From Clostridium sp. UBA5530 (lineage in GTDB: Bacteria; Bacillota; Clostridia; Clostridiales; Clostridiaceae), in NCBI GenBank assembly GCA_002423705.1, contig DINW01000017.1, positions 28,091 through 50,329 on the forward strand: a stretch of 22,239 bases of DNA, written 5' to 3'. Positions 8,334-15,807 of this stretch are shown here, one piece after another. A program made the position numbers and the translations under genes. Every line of letters starts with the position of its first letter. Positions within the stretch are counted from its first letter, which is position 1. The notes below the pieces were generated by a model. The model did not search any database. It saw nothing but the letters and a program-made list of their open reading frames with translations, and was not told where the DNA came from.

Positions 8334-8591
8334 TTAATTTAAATACTCTTCCTCTGAAATTGCCTCATAAGCTTCACTTACTAGTTGAAATTCCTGTTCA
8401 TCTTCTACAGGAATCAGTACGTCATTGCCCTCTTCATCCTTGATGATTTTTAAAGCAATGGCATCCTCTTCACCTTCTTCAACTACTATAACATACTCAT
8501 TGCCTTCAATATCAAATTTTACTTCTACGTAAAATTCAACTTCATTGCCCTCTTCATCAAGCAATACAATTTTTTCTACATTATTTTCCAT
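8334..8591 (-). CDS. DUF1292 family acidic protein (YrzB-like)
   Basis: Very acidic protein of 85 residues with repeated D/E-E-G-N motifs (LLDEEGNEVEFYVEV, VVEEGEEDAIAL, DEEGNDVLIPVEDE), matching DUF1292. The family has no established function. Its position between ruvX and the next gene matches B. subtilis yrzB, conserved beside alaS, yrzL and yrrK. I place the start at ATG 8591, which has AAGGAGGG about 9 bases upstream. A longer frame open to 8711 would run into ruvX and has a hydrophobic, basic N-terminus unlike the family, so I reject it. Confidence 0.88.
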   Translation of the reverse strand: MENNVEKIVLLDEEGNEVEFYVEVKFDIEGNEYVIVVEEGEEDAIALKIIKDEEGNDVLIPVEDEQEFQLVSEAYEAISEEEYLN

Positions 8592-8649
8592 TGTATTTAC
8601 CCTCCTTATTATTTTATATAAATATTTTTTACTTTTCACCTTAAAATCT

Positions 8650-9066
8650 TTAACTTTTAGAAATTCTATCAAGATATCCCTGGAGAATATAAGTAGCAGC
8701 CATTTTATCAACTATTTTTTTCCTTTTAGCCCTAGATAAATCCGCTTCTAACATAGCTTTATGAGCTGCAACAGTAGTAAGTCTTTCATCCCACATCTCT
8801 AAAGGAAGCTTTATCTGCTCCTTTAATTGCTCGCAAAATTCAAGAACTTTCTCACCTTGTGGCCCTACCGTTCCATTCATATTTTTAGGAAGTCCTACTA
8901 ATATATTTTCCACTGAATATTCTTCACACATTTTTTTTAATTCATCTATATCATATTGAAGACTTTTTCTTCTTATTGTTGTTATACCTTGAGCAGTAAA
9001 TCCTAATGGATCACTTATAGCTACCCCTATTGTTCTATCTCCTACATCTAGTCCTAAAATTCTCAT
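8650..9066 (-). CDS. ruvX: RuvX/YqgF, RNase H-fold putative resolvase
   Basis: RNase H-fold nuclease of 138 residues, annotated as a Holliday-junction resolvase and in E. coli implicated in 16S rRNA 5' maturation. Motifs: MRILGLDVGDRTIGVAISD at the N-terminus with the catalytic aspartate at residue 7, ILVGLPKNMNG in the middle, and DERLTT with a C-terminal KIVDKMAAT segment carrying another acidic catalytic residue. ATG at 9066 follows AAAAGGAG. It corresponds to B. subtilis yrrK. A strong inverted repeat lies between it and ireB, so it may depend on readthrough or on a weak promoter in 9067-9124. Confidence 0.95.
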   Translation of the reverse strand: MRILGLDVGDRTIGVAISDPLGFTAQGITTIRRKSLQYDIDELKKMCEEYSVENILVGLPKNMNGTVGPQGEKVLEFCEQLKEQIKLPLEMWDERLTTVAAHKAMLEADLSRAKRKKIVDKMAATYILQGYLDRISKS

Positions 9067-9124
9067 TGAATTACTCCTTTTAAACTGCCCTAAGACAACT
9101 AAATTTTTCTTTATTAGGTAAATG

Positions 9125-9161
9125 TAAAATAAAAGTGCCCTAATAGGGCACTTTTATTTTA
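9125..9161 (-). terminator. Terminator-like perfect inverted repeat after ireB
   Basis: Perfect inverted repeat with 18-base arms (9125-9142 and 9144-9161) around a single central base. The core AGTGCCC/GGGCACT is flanked by A-rich and T-rich tracts, giving a GC stem followed by TTTTATTTTA on the minus strand. It begins within the final codons of ireB and overlaps its stop codon. The symmetric A/T flanks make it potentially bidirectional. Confidence 0.85.
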
Positions 9162-9405
9162 TGCCTAAATAAGATTTTATAACTTCTTCAAGAATCTCAT
9201 CTCTCTCAAGTTTTCTCACCAAGGCCCTTGCACCATTATAGTTAGTGATGTATGTAGGATCTCCTGATATCAAATATCCTACTAATTGATTTACAGGATT
9301 GTATCCCTTCTCCTTTAAAGAATTATATACATCATTTAATATTACCTTAGTTAAATCTTCTTTATCCCTATTGAAATCAAACTGCATTGTGTTGTCACTA
9401 TTCAT
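9154..9405 (-). CDS. ireB: IreB family regulatory phosphoprotein (YrzL, DUF965)
   Basis: Small cytosolic protein of 83 residues, clearly the IreB/YrzL family: NTMQFDF near the N-terminus, the core KEKGYNPVNQLVGYLISGDPTYIT, and ARALVRKLERDEILEEVIKSYL at the end. In Enterococcus faecalis IreB is phosphorylated on an N-terminal threonine by the PASTA kinase IreK and negatively controls cephalosporin resistance. Thr6 in NTMQF is the likely equivalent. It lies between alaS and ruvX as in B. subtilis. ATG 9405 is supported by family alignment and by an in-frame TAG two codons upstream. The strong ribosome binding site is unusually far away, across a hairpin (see the leader entry). Confidence 0.95.
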   Translation of the reverse strand: MNSDNTMQFDFNRDKEDLTKVILNDVYNSLKEKGYNPVNQLVGYLISGDPTYITNYNGARALVRKLERDEILEEVIKSYLGIK

Positions 9406-9459
9406 AAGCTAGCTGCTAAAAGCAGCTTCACCCCCTTACATAATATTTTTACATGTAAG
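9403..9459 (-). promoter_or_regulatory. Structured ireB ribosome binding region
   Basis: Reading leftward: a hairpin CTTACAT/ATGTAAG (arms 9453-9459 and 9435-9441) whose 3' arm covers the first bases of AAGGGGG (9437-9431). Then comes TGA, a perfect 7-bp hairpin AGCTGCT-TTT-AGCAGCT (9427-9411), AGCTT and the ATG at 9405. Linear spacing from the ribosome binding site to the ATG is 25 bases; with the second hairpin folded it is 8. The remaining upstream gap (9460-9568) is AT-rich; TTGGCT with TA-rich sequence downstream is a weak promoter candidate. Confidence 0.6.
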
Positions 9460-9568
9460 TAGCCATCCCTTTGTAGTATAACCTATATATATTAACTTAT
9501 TCCATTTAGCCAAAAATTTTCTTTGTATACTTATATATTATAAATCATAAACAAGAAATTGTATACTC

Positions 9569-12205
9569 TTACTTTAATAAAGTTTCTAATATATAAGGGA
9601 CTTTTTCTAATGCTTCCTTAACTTTCTCTGGTAGTTTTCCTCCAGCTTGTGCCATATCTGGTTTTCCGCCACCGCCGCCTCCAGCAATGGTTGCTACTTC
9701 CTTTATGATTTTTCCGGCATGAGCACCTTTAGAAACAGCTTCTTTAGTGGCCATAGCTACAAAATTCACTTTTCCATCCTTAGTTGTTGCTAATAAAATA
9801 ACTCCTTCACCTAGCTTATTTTTAACTTTATCTCCTAAATCTCTTAGACCATTGACATCAACATTATCTAAAGCATAGGTTACATACTTTATTCCTTTAA
9901 TCTCTTTAGCTTCCTTAACTATATCATCCTCTGCTCCTTTAATAAGTTTAGCCTTCAATCCTTCTATCTCTTTATCTTTTTCTCTAATATCATATAAATT
10001 GCTATTTATTTTGGCAACTACATCCTTCTCATTACATTTTAAAGCCTTGGAAGCTTCTTTTATTATTTCGTTTTTCTCTTCTATATCTTTTATAACATTT
10101 ATCCCTGTTACTGCTTCTACTCTTCTTATTCCAGCAGCTACTCCACTTTCGGATAATATCCTAAATAATCCAATTTGACCTGAATTTCTAACATGGGTTC
10201 CTCCACAAAGCTCCTTACTAAAGTTTCCTATAGATACTACTCTTACTTCATCTTTATATTTATCGTCAAACAAGGCTATGGCTCCACATTCTTTAGCCTC
10301 ATTTATAGACATTACATCTGTATTAACATTATATGCTTCCATTATTTTTTCATTAACTAAAACTTCAACCGCCTTTAATTCCTCTAAAGTTAACTGAGTA
10401 AAATGAGTAAAGTCAAATCTTAACCTTTCTTCATCTACATATGAGCCACTCTGATGAACATGATCTCCCAAGACTTCTTTCAATGCTTCTTGAAGCATAT
10501 GAGTTGCACTATGGTTTTTGCATATAGAATTTCTTCTTTCACTATTAACCTTTAATGTTATCTCATCTTCTAAGCTCAAAACACCCTTTATAACCTTTAT
10601 TATATGCATTATTTTTCCTGAAATATTTTTTTTACAATCAACAACTTTTCCCTTAAAGTTCTTCCCTAAAATTAAACCTGTATCTCCTATCTGACCTCCC
10701 ATTTCTGCATAAAAGGGAGTTAAGTCAGAAACAACTATTGCCTCTCCTTCATTTACAGAGTTTACAAATTCATCATTGCAAATTATAGCTTTAACTTTTC
10801 CAGAACACTCCAAGGTGCTATATCCTGTAAATTCTGTAGAAATTTCTGAAGGGATTTTATTAACTATAGATTCTTCGCCACCCATATAAGTGTTTTTACC
10901 TCTAGCCTCTCTAGCTCTCTTCTTTTGAAGGTTCATTGCTTCCTTAAATCCTTCTAAATCTAAAGTCATATGCTCCTCTTTTAAAATTTCTTCAGTAAGC
11001 TCTAGTGGGAAACCATAAGTATCGTAAAGTTTAAATGCATTTTCTCCTGATAAAACTTTAGAATTTTCTTCTTTAAGTTCCTCTATATATCCTTTTAATA
11101 TATCCATTCCTCCATCTATGGTCTCATTGAATCCTTGTTCCTCTAGAGAAATGACTTTCTTTATATAATCTTCTTTTTCACTAATCTCTTTGTAAGCATT
11201 GCCATAGTTTTCTATAACCTTATCAACTAAATTTGTAAGGAAAAGTCCTTCTATTCCTAAAAGCCTTCCATGTCTAGCAGCTCTTCGCAAAAGCCTCCTA
11301 AGCACATAACCTCTTCCTTCATTAGATGGGAGAACCTCATCCCCTATTAAAAATGTCACTGCTTTTATATGGTCTGCAATTATTCTTATAGATATGTCGC
11401 TGTTTTTACTTTTCCCATATGGTACCTTTGATATTCTTGACACTTCTGCTATGATGCTTTTTGTTGTATCAATATCAAAAATTGAATCTACATCTTGCAT
11501 TATTGTAGAAATTCTTTCAAGACCCATTCCTGTATCTATGTTAGGATGACTCAATCTATTGTAATTTCCATTTTCATCTCTATCGTATTGGGTAAATACT
11601 AAGTTCCAAAATTCTACTATCTTATCTTCATCTGATGCCTTTTGAAACTCCTCTGCTGTAGTTACCTTCCCAGCACTCTTATCATAATGTATTTCAGAAC
11701 AAGGCCCACATGGTCCTACCCCTATCTCCCAGAAATTATCTTCTTTACCCAATCTAAATATTCTTTCAGGATCTACATCTGTTTTATTTACCCAAATGTC
11801 ATATGCCTCATCATCATCTAAGTAGATAGTAACATATAGTTTATCCTTTGGTATTTCCAAAACCTTAGTAATAAATTCCCAAGCCCAAGGAATAATTTCC
11901 CCTTTAAAATAATCTCCAAAAGAAAAGTTTCCTAGCATTTCAAAAAGAGTTGCATGTCTAGAAGTCATGCCTACCCTATCTATATCTATGGTTCTTACAC
12001 ATTTTTGACAAGTTGTAACTCTATTCCTTGGTGGAGTCTTAAGACCTGTAAAGTATGGCTTTAAAGGAGCCATGCCTGCGTTTATTAAAAGAAGTCCTTT
12101 ATCGTCCTTAGGAACTAAAGGAAAACTTGGCATTCTTAAGTGCCCCTTTTCCTCAAAGAAATTTAAATAAGCTTCCCTTATTTCATTCAATCCCATATTT
12201 TTCAT
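9569..12205 (-). CDS. alaS: Alanyl-tRNA synthetase
   Basis: Class II synthetase charging tRNA-Ala, cytosolic, 878 residues from ATG 12205. Domains: catalytic domain from MGLNEIREAYLNFF, with TSRHATLFEMLGNFSFGDYFK and DTGMGLERIS; tRNA-recognition region with GYVLRRLLRRAARHG (about 299-313); editing domain with zinc-binding HSATH (about 565-569) and CGGTH (about 667-671); and a C-terminal DHHA1/C-Ala part with the glycine-rich GGGGGGKPDMAQAGG. ATG 12205 lies 8 bases after AGGAGG and gives the usual MKxMGLNE N-terminus. An ATG two codons earlier sits only 2 bases from that site. Expression is controlled by the T-box leader upstream. Confidence 0.98.
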   Translation of the reverse strand: MKNMGLNEIREAYLNFFEEKGHLRMPSFPLVPKDDKGLLLINAGMAPLKPYFTGLKTPPRNRVTTCQKCVRTIDIDRVGMTSRHATLFEMLGNFSFGDYFKGEIIPWAWEFITKVLEIPKDKLYVTIYLDDDEAYDIWVNKTDVDPERIFRLGKEDNFWEIGVGPCGPCSEIHYDKSAGKVTTAEEFQKASDEDKIVEFWNLVFTQYDRDENGNYNRLSHPNIDTGMGLERISTIMQDVDSIFDIDTTKSIIAEVSRISKVPYGKSKNSDISIRIIADHIKAVTFLIGDEVLPSNEGRGYVLRRLLRRAARHGRLLGIEGLFLTNLVDKVIENYGNAYKEISEKEDYIKKVISLEEQGFNETIDGGMDILKGYIEELKEENSKVLSGENAFKLYDTYGFPLELTEEILKEEHMTLDLEGFKEAMNLQKKRAREARGKNTYMGGEESIVNKIPSEISTEFTGYSTLECSGKVKAIICNDEFVNSVNEGEAIVVSDLTPFYAEMGGQIGDTGLILGKNFKGKVVDCKKNISGKIMHIIKVIKGVLSLEDEITLKVNSERRNSICKNHSATHMLQEALKEVLGDHVHQSGSYVDEERLRFDFTHFTQLTLEELKAVEVLVNEKIMEAYNVNTDVMSINEAKECGAIALFDDKYKDEVRVVSIGNFSKELCGGTHVRNSGQIGLFRILSESGVAAGIRRVEAVTGINVIKDIEEKNEIIKEASKALKCNEKDVVAKINSNLYDIREKDKEIEGLKAKLIKGAEDDIVKEAKEIKGIKYVTYALDNVDVNGLRDLGDKVKNKLGEGVILLATTKDGKVNFVAMATKEAVSKGAHAGKIIKEVATIAGGGGGGKPDMAQAGGKLPEKVKEALEKVPYILETLLK

Positions 12206-12254
12206 TTTCATTTCCTCCTATTTTGATTCATATATTAAGTAGAATTTGCTGAAT

Positions 12255-12291
12255 AAAAAAAGCCTTCATCCCTATGACAAGGGACGAAAGC
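12255..12291 (-). terminator. T-box regulated terminator of the alaS leader
   Basis: A 12-bp stem (arms 12280-12291 and 12262-12273, two G-U pairs) with a 6-base loop, followed by a run of seven T. The 5' arm overlaps the bases that would pair with the T-box sequence in the antiterminator, giving mutually exclusive structures. Confidence 0.9.
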
Positions 12292-12456
12292 AACATTCCG
12301 TGGTACCACCCTAATTATGGACAAAAACCCATCTCTCAAGATTTATAGCTCCAAGGTAGCCTTCAAGTTATCTTCTTTGGAAGTTTTCACCCTCCACTTC
12401 CTCTCTGAAAAAGTTCTAACTTTACTCCTCCTTATCATCGCTGCATATTCCTTTAT
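12255..12456 (-). ncRNA. T-box riboswitch leader of alaS (Ala, GCU specifier)
   Basis: Tandem of Stem I, antiterminator and terminator typical of T-box leaders. The T-box core AGGGTGGTACCACGG lies at 12311-12297, and UGGU (12308-12305) can pair with the ACCA end of uncharged tRNA-Ala. In the 3' side of Stem I, GAAGGCTACC puts the codon GCT (12360-12358) in the usual specifier position just before ACC; the 5' side carries AGTAAA and the GAGAGGAAG-type distal loop. Uncharged tRNA-Ala would stabilise the antiterminator and allow alaS transcription. The plus-strand open frame over this region is a shadow. Confidence 0.93.
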
Positions 12457-12462
12457 AGGCAA

Positions 12463-12491
12463 ATTATATGTTATTATAAAAAAACTGTCAA
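12463..12491 (-). promoter_or_regulatory. Sigma-A promoter of alaS
   Basis: Perfect consensus hexamers TTGACA (12491-12486) and TATAAT (12468-12463) separated by exactly 17 bases, with initiation expected near 12456. The -35 box lies only four bases after the stop codon of the AI-2E-family gene. Confidence 0.92.
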
Positions 12492-12495
12492 GAAT

Positions 12496-13515
12496 TTAAA
12501 ACAAATAATAATTAATATCTTCATAAATTATTTTAATTATCACCCCTAAAGGCACCGCCAATACCATGCCTAAAAATCCTCCAATCTTACCTCCTAGTAT
12601 TAAAAGAAGTATAACTATTATAGGATGTATGGCTACACTAGCACCTATTATCTTTGGCGATATTATATCTCCTTCAACCTGCTGTATTATACATAAAAGT
12701 ATAGCTACCCATAAGGCTTTTTCTGGAGAAGATATTAGCGCTATAACTATAGTTGGCACAGCTCCTATTATAGGTCCAAAGTATGGTATTATGTTAGCTA
12801 ACGCATTGATAAGAGATAAAAGTATGGGAAAATTCACCTTAAAACATATAAGGACTATGAATGTAAGAACACCTATAATAATGCCTAATATAAACTGACT
12901 AGCTACATATCTAGATAATATCTTATCTATATCCTTTAATATATTTTTAACATTGCTTCTTATTTTTATTGGAATAATGAGCATTAGTTTATTGTGAAAT
13001 AATTCCCCTTCGCTTAAAAAGTAATAAGATAACACTGGGATTACCGCTAAGGAAATGGCATTTTCTCCTAAACTCATTATACTATTTAGTATTTTAATCA
13101 TTAGTTTATTTAAAAATATTTTGCTTCGATTTTCTAGCTCTCCATCTATATAAGAAAACATCCTATTTTTTTCTCTAATGCCATTGTATATTTCATTTAT
13201 ACTATTTTTTATATTGTCTATAGAGTTATAGAAATTGTTTCCTTCTTTAAGGATTACAGGGATAAAAAACATAAAGAAAGCTACAATTATTGCTATGATG
13301 CTTAGAATTAGAACTATGGCCGCAATTTTTTTATTTACGCCCTTATTGTATAAGAAGTTTTGAACTGGTCTTAAAACATAAGATAAAAGAAAGGATATAA
13401 AAATTACAGAAATTAATTCCTTTATTATGGATATTTTAAAAATAAAATATACTAATATTATAGTTATCACTATAATGACTATATTTATTATTATTTTATC
13501 CCAAGTCCTTTTCAC
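12496..13515 (-). CDS. AI-2E family transporter (UPF0118) membrane protein
   Basis: Polytopic membrane protein of 339 residues in the AI-2E exporter/UPF0118 family (B. subtilis YrrI type). It has two or three N-terminal hydrophobic segments (about 9-50 and 62-90), a soluble middle region, and several C-terminal membrane segments. The latter include the family-like stretches NIIPYFGPIIGAVP and GGKIGGFLGMVLAVPLG. The substrate is not predictable from sequence; members transport diverse ions or small molecules. The start is GTG 13515 with GGAG 9 bases upstream, lying 20 bases inside the end of the PRC-barrel gene, so the two are coupled. B. subtilis also has yrrI just upstream of alaS. No terminator is visible before the alaS promoter. 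Confidence 0.88.
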   Translation of the reverse strand: MKRTWDKIIINIVIIVITIILVYFIFKISIIKELISVIFISFLLSYVLRPVQNFLYNKGVNKKIAAIVLILSIIAIIVAFFMFFIPVILKEGNNFYNSIDNIKNSINEIYNGIREKNRMFSYIDGELENRSKIFLNKLMIKILNSIMSLGENAISLAVIPVLSYYFLSEGELFHNKLMLIIPIKIRSNVKNILKDIDKILSRYVASQFILGIIIGVLTFIVLICFKVNFPILLSLINALANIIPYFGPIIGAVPTIVIALISSPEKALWVAILLCIIQQVEGDIISPKIIGASVAIHPIIVILLLILGGKIGGFLGMVLAVPLGVIIKIIYEDINYYLF

Positions 13516-14005
13516 TTACTTCATCTCCTAGTCCATTGTAGGCCAAAGATATGAGCTTAGTTTTACTTCTGTGCCCACAATAGCTAATGCTTTCATTTCC
13601 TAATATAGTTTCCTTTGTAAGGACTATTTCTTTCCCTTTCAAAATTCTATTTATTATTCCAGGATTCACTATGATACCCTTAATAGAGTAATCTTTTATA
13701 TCCATTATAAAATCCTCTACAACCCCTATTATACTTCCATATTCATCAATAATGTCCATGGACTTTATATCTTTAAAACACAAATAATTACCTTTTACAA
13801 AGTCCTTAACTATAACCTTTTCATTTATAGCTATTATGTCCTTAATTAATATATATTTATCTTTGGAAAACAAACTATTAGAGCTTATTTTAAATCCTAC
13901 CACCATAGCTTTATGATAATTTAAAGCTATGTCTTTTATGAAGCCTATATACTTTCCTTCATTATTGTATACATTCATATACTCAAAATATTTTGAACGA
14001 TACAT
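13496..14005 (-). CDS. PRC-barrel domain protein (YrrD-like)
   Basis: A 169-residue soluble protein with what look like two PRC-barrel units. The first contains NNEGKYIGFIKDIALNY (about 14-30), the second DEYGSIIGVVEDFIMD (about 87-102); each starts with the G-x-x-I-G-x-V/I pattern of the fold and is followed by a VVGFKI or KGIIV strand. The C-terminus (after about 135) is not recognisable. PRC-barrel proteins include RNA-processing (RimM) and sporulation factors; no function can be assigned here. B. subtilis yrrD occupies a similar neighbourhood. The ATG at 14005 has AGGAG about 9 bases upstream. It overlaps the membrane protein gene that follows by 20 bases. Confidence 0.75.
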   Translation of the reverse strand: MYRSKYFEYMNVYNNEGKYIGFIKDIALNYHKAMVVGFKISSNSLFSKDKYILIKDIIAINEKVIVKDFVKGNYLCFKDIKSMDIIDEYGSIIGVVEDFIMDIKDYSIKGIIVNPGIINRILKGKEIVLTKETILGNESISYCGHRSKTKLISLAYNGLGDEVSEKDLG

Positions 14006-14067
14006 TGAATCACGCTCCTAAATTAAGATTAGAATCCTAAAAAATCCTCTATAATAAGTTTTCCCTA

Positions 14068-14102
14068 AAATAAAAAATAATACCCTATTTAGGGTATTAT
14101 TT
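14068..14102 (-). terminator. Terminator of the isc operon
   Basis: Perfect 12-bp stem (arms 14075-14086 and 14091-14102) with a 4-base loop and core ACCCT/AGGGT, followed on the minus strand by a T-rich tract. It lies about 90 bases after the iscU stop and before the PRC-barrel gene. The iscU 3' untranslated stretch (14103-14191) shows nothing else. Confidence 0.85.
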
Positions 14103-14191
14103 AAAATATATATTAATTTTTAAAATTTTATCTATTAACTACCTACTATAGAGCTCTACCTGCAACTAAGTTTCATTTCATACTGCTATTT

Positions 14192-14614
14192 TTATTCATG
14201 ATCATGGTGATGCTCATGTGGATTTTTTTCTTCCCATGGTTCTAAACCTTGGCTTACTCTGTAATCATTTATTGCTTTGTGTATAGCTTCTTCTGCTAAA
14301 ACTGAACAATGCATTTTAACTGCTGGAAGTCCATCTAAAGCTTCTGCCACTGCTTTATTAGTAAGCTCCCAGGCATCCTCTAAGGATTTTCCCTTTATAA
14401 GCTCTGTAGCCATACTTGAAGAAGCTATTGCAGATCCACATCCAAAAGTCATAAATTTTGCGTCCTTAACTATATCCTCTTCTACCTTTAAATATATCTT
14501 CATTATGTCTCCGCACTTAGCGTTACCTACTTCTCCTATACCATTAGCATCATTTATTTCTCCTACATTCCTAGGGTTTCTGAAATGATCCATTACTTTA
14601 TCACTATATAACAT
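14192..14614 (-). CDS. iscU: Iron-sulfur cluster scaffold protein IscU (NifU-like)
   Basis: Scaffold on which IscS-derived sulfur and iron are assembled into clusters. The 140-residue protein begins YSDKVMDHFRNPRNVG, the family N-terminus, and carries the three ligand cysteines: C34 in NAKCGD (with Asp36), C59 in FGCGSAIASSS and C103 in MHCSVLAEEAI. Start ATG 14614 lies one base after the iscS stop, with AAGGGAG 9 bases upstream inside iscS; an upstream in-frame start at 14644 would put 10 unrelated residues in front. The last eight residues are HEHHHDHE, an unusual histidine-rich tail that could bind metal. mnmA, a common neighbour of iscS-iscU in Firmicutes, is not present here. Confidence 0.95.
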   Translation of the reverse strand: MLYSDKVMDHFRNPRNVGEINDANGIGEVGNAKCGDIMKIYLKVEEDIVKDAKFMTFGCGSAIASSSMATELIKGKSLEDAWELTNKAVAEALDGLPAVKMHCSVLAEEAIHKAINDYRVSQGLEPWEEKNPHEHHHDHE

Positions 14615-14615
14615 A

Positions 14616-15803
14616 TTATTTTTCTCCCTTCTTAATAAAATCATTCCATAATGGTGACATAGACCTTAGTCTTTCAATTATTGGTGGTAATTTTTCAAGG
14701 ACATAGTCTACCTGCTCTTCTGTAGTACCGTCTCCCAAGGTAAGTCTTAGGGATCCATGGGCTATTTCATGAGGTAATCCTATTGCTAACAATACATGAG
14801 ATGGATCAAGGGATCCCGATGTGCAAGCACTTCCACTAGATCCACATATATTAACATCATCTAAGGATAAAAGTATACCTTCTCCCTCGATAAATCTAAA
14901 GCAAACATTGACATTATTGTTAAGTCTTCTATGATCTTTAGGACCATTTAATCTTGTATATGGAATCTTTTCCATTATTCCATTAATTAGCTTATCTCTT
15001 AAATGCCTTATTGTCTCACTCTTTTCATTAAGGTTTGTTGTAGCTAATTCTATAGCCTTGCCCAATCCTACTATTCCTGCTATATTTTCTGTGCCTGCTC
15101 TTCTGTTTCTCTCTTGAGCCCCTCCATGAACTAGGTTGTCGATTTTTACACCTCTTTTTATATATAAAGCTCCTACACCTTTAGGTCCATAAAATTTATG
15201 AGCAGCTAAAGATAATAAATCTATGTTCAATTCTTTTACGTCTATATCTATATGTCCTATAGCTTGAACTGCGTCAGTATGAAATAACACTTTATTTTCT
15301 TTACATATATCTCCTATTTCTTTTATAGGTTCTATTGTTCCTATTTCATTATTTGCAAACATTATAGAAACTAACACAGTATCTTTTCTAATTGCATTTC
15401 TTAATTCATCTAAATTTATAAAGCCTTCTTCATCTACATCTAAATAGGTCACTTCAAAGCCTTGTTTTTCAAGGTATTGACAAGAATGCAATATAGCATG
15501 ATGTTCTATCTTAGTGGTTATTATATGCTTGCCTTTTTTTAAGTTAGCAAAAGCAACTCCCTTTACAGCCCAGTTATCTGCTTCTGAGCCACCGCCTGTA
15601 AAGTATACTTCACTTCTATCACAACCAATTGCATTAGCTACTCTTTCTCTTGCTATATCTATAGCCTTGGTTGTTTCTCTAGCTAATCCATAAGCTGAAG
15701 ATGGATTCCCAAAGTGTTCTGTAAAGTATGGTATCATTTCCTTTAGAACTTCATCCTTAGTATACGTAGTAGCTGAATAATCCATATAAACTACCTTATT
15801 CAT
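14616..15803 (-). CDS. iscS: Cysteine desulfurase IscS/NifS family
   Basis: PLP-dependent enzyme that removes sulfur from cysteine as an enzyme-bound persulfide for Fe-S cluster and thiolation pathways. The 395-residue protein has the class V aminotransferase fold: YMDYSATT at the N-terminus, GGSEADNWAV, HTDAVQAIGH, the PLP lysine in SLAAHKFYGPKG (K203) and the catalytic cysteine in GSSGSACTSGSLDPSHVL (C327). The long active-site loop is of the IscS/NifS type. ATG 15803 follows AGGAG. It begins 4 bases after iscR and its stop is one base before the iscU ATG, so the three form one operon. Confidence 0.96.
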   Translation of the reverse strand: MNKVVYMDYSATTYTKDEVLKEMIPYFTEHFGNPSSAYGLARETTKAIDIARERVANAIGCDRSEVYFTGGGSEADNWAVKGVAFANLKKGKHIITTKIEHHAILHSCQYLEKQGFEVTYLDVDEEGFINLDELRNAIRKDTVLVSIMFANNEIGTIEPIKEIGDICKENKVLFHTDAVQAIGHIDIDVKELNIDLLSLAAHKFYGPKGVGALYIKRGVKIDNLVHGGAQERNRRAGTENIAGIVGLGKAIELATTNLNEKSETIRHLRDKLINGIMEKIPYTRLNGPKDHRRLNNNVNVCFRFIEGEGILLSLDDVNICGSSGSACTSGSLDPSHVLLAIGLPHEIAHGSLRLTLGDGTTEEQVDYVLEKLPPIIERLRSMSPLWNDFIKKGEK

Positions 15804-15807
15804 AATC

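Noticed and set aside
8334..8711. Longer version of the DUF1292 gene
   Set aside because: The extra 40 N-terminal residues overlap ruvX and are unlike the family; ATG 8591 has a strong ribosome binding site.
9403..9431. Nine-codon leader frame from the GTG in AAGGGGGTG, ending at the ireB start
   Set aside because: The stop overlaps the ireB ATG neatly, but the GTG has no spacing from a ribosome binding site, so the hairpin explanation is better.
12317..12499. Plus-strand open frame of 60 codons upstream of alaS
   Set aside because: It lies entirely across the T-box leader and promoter of the opposite strand and has no recognisable protein features.
14006..14191. Remnant of mnmA after iscU
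   Set aside because: The gap holds only a terminator and the leader of the PRC-barrel gene; no MnmA-like coding sequence is visible.
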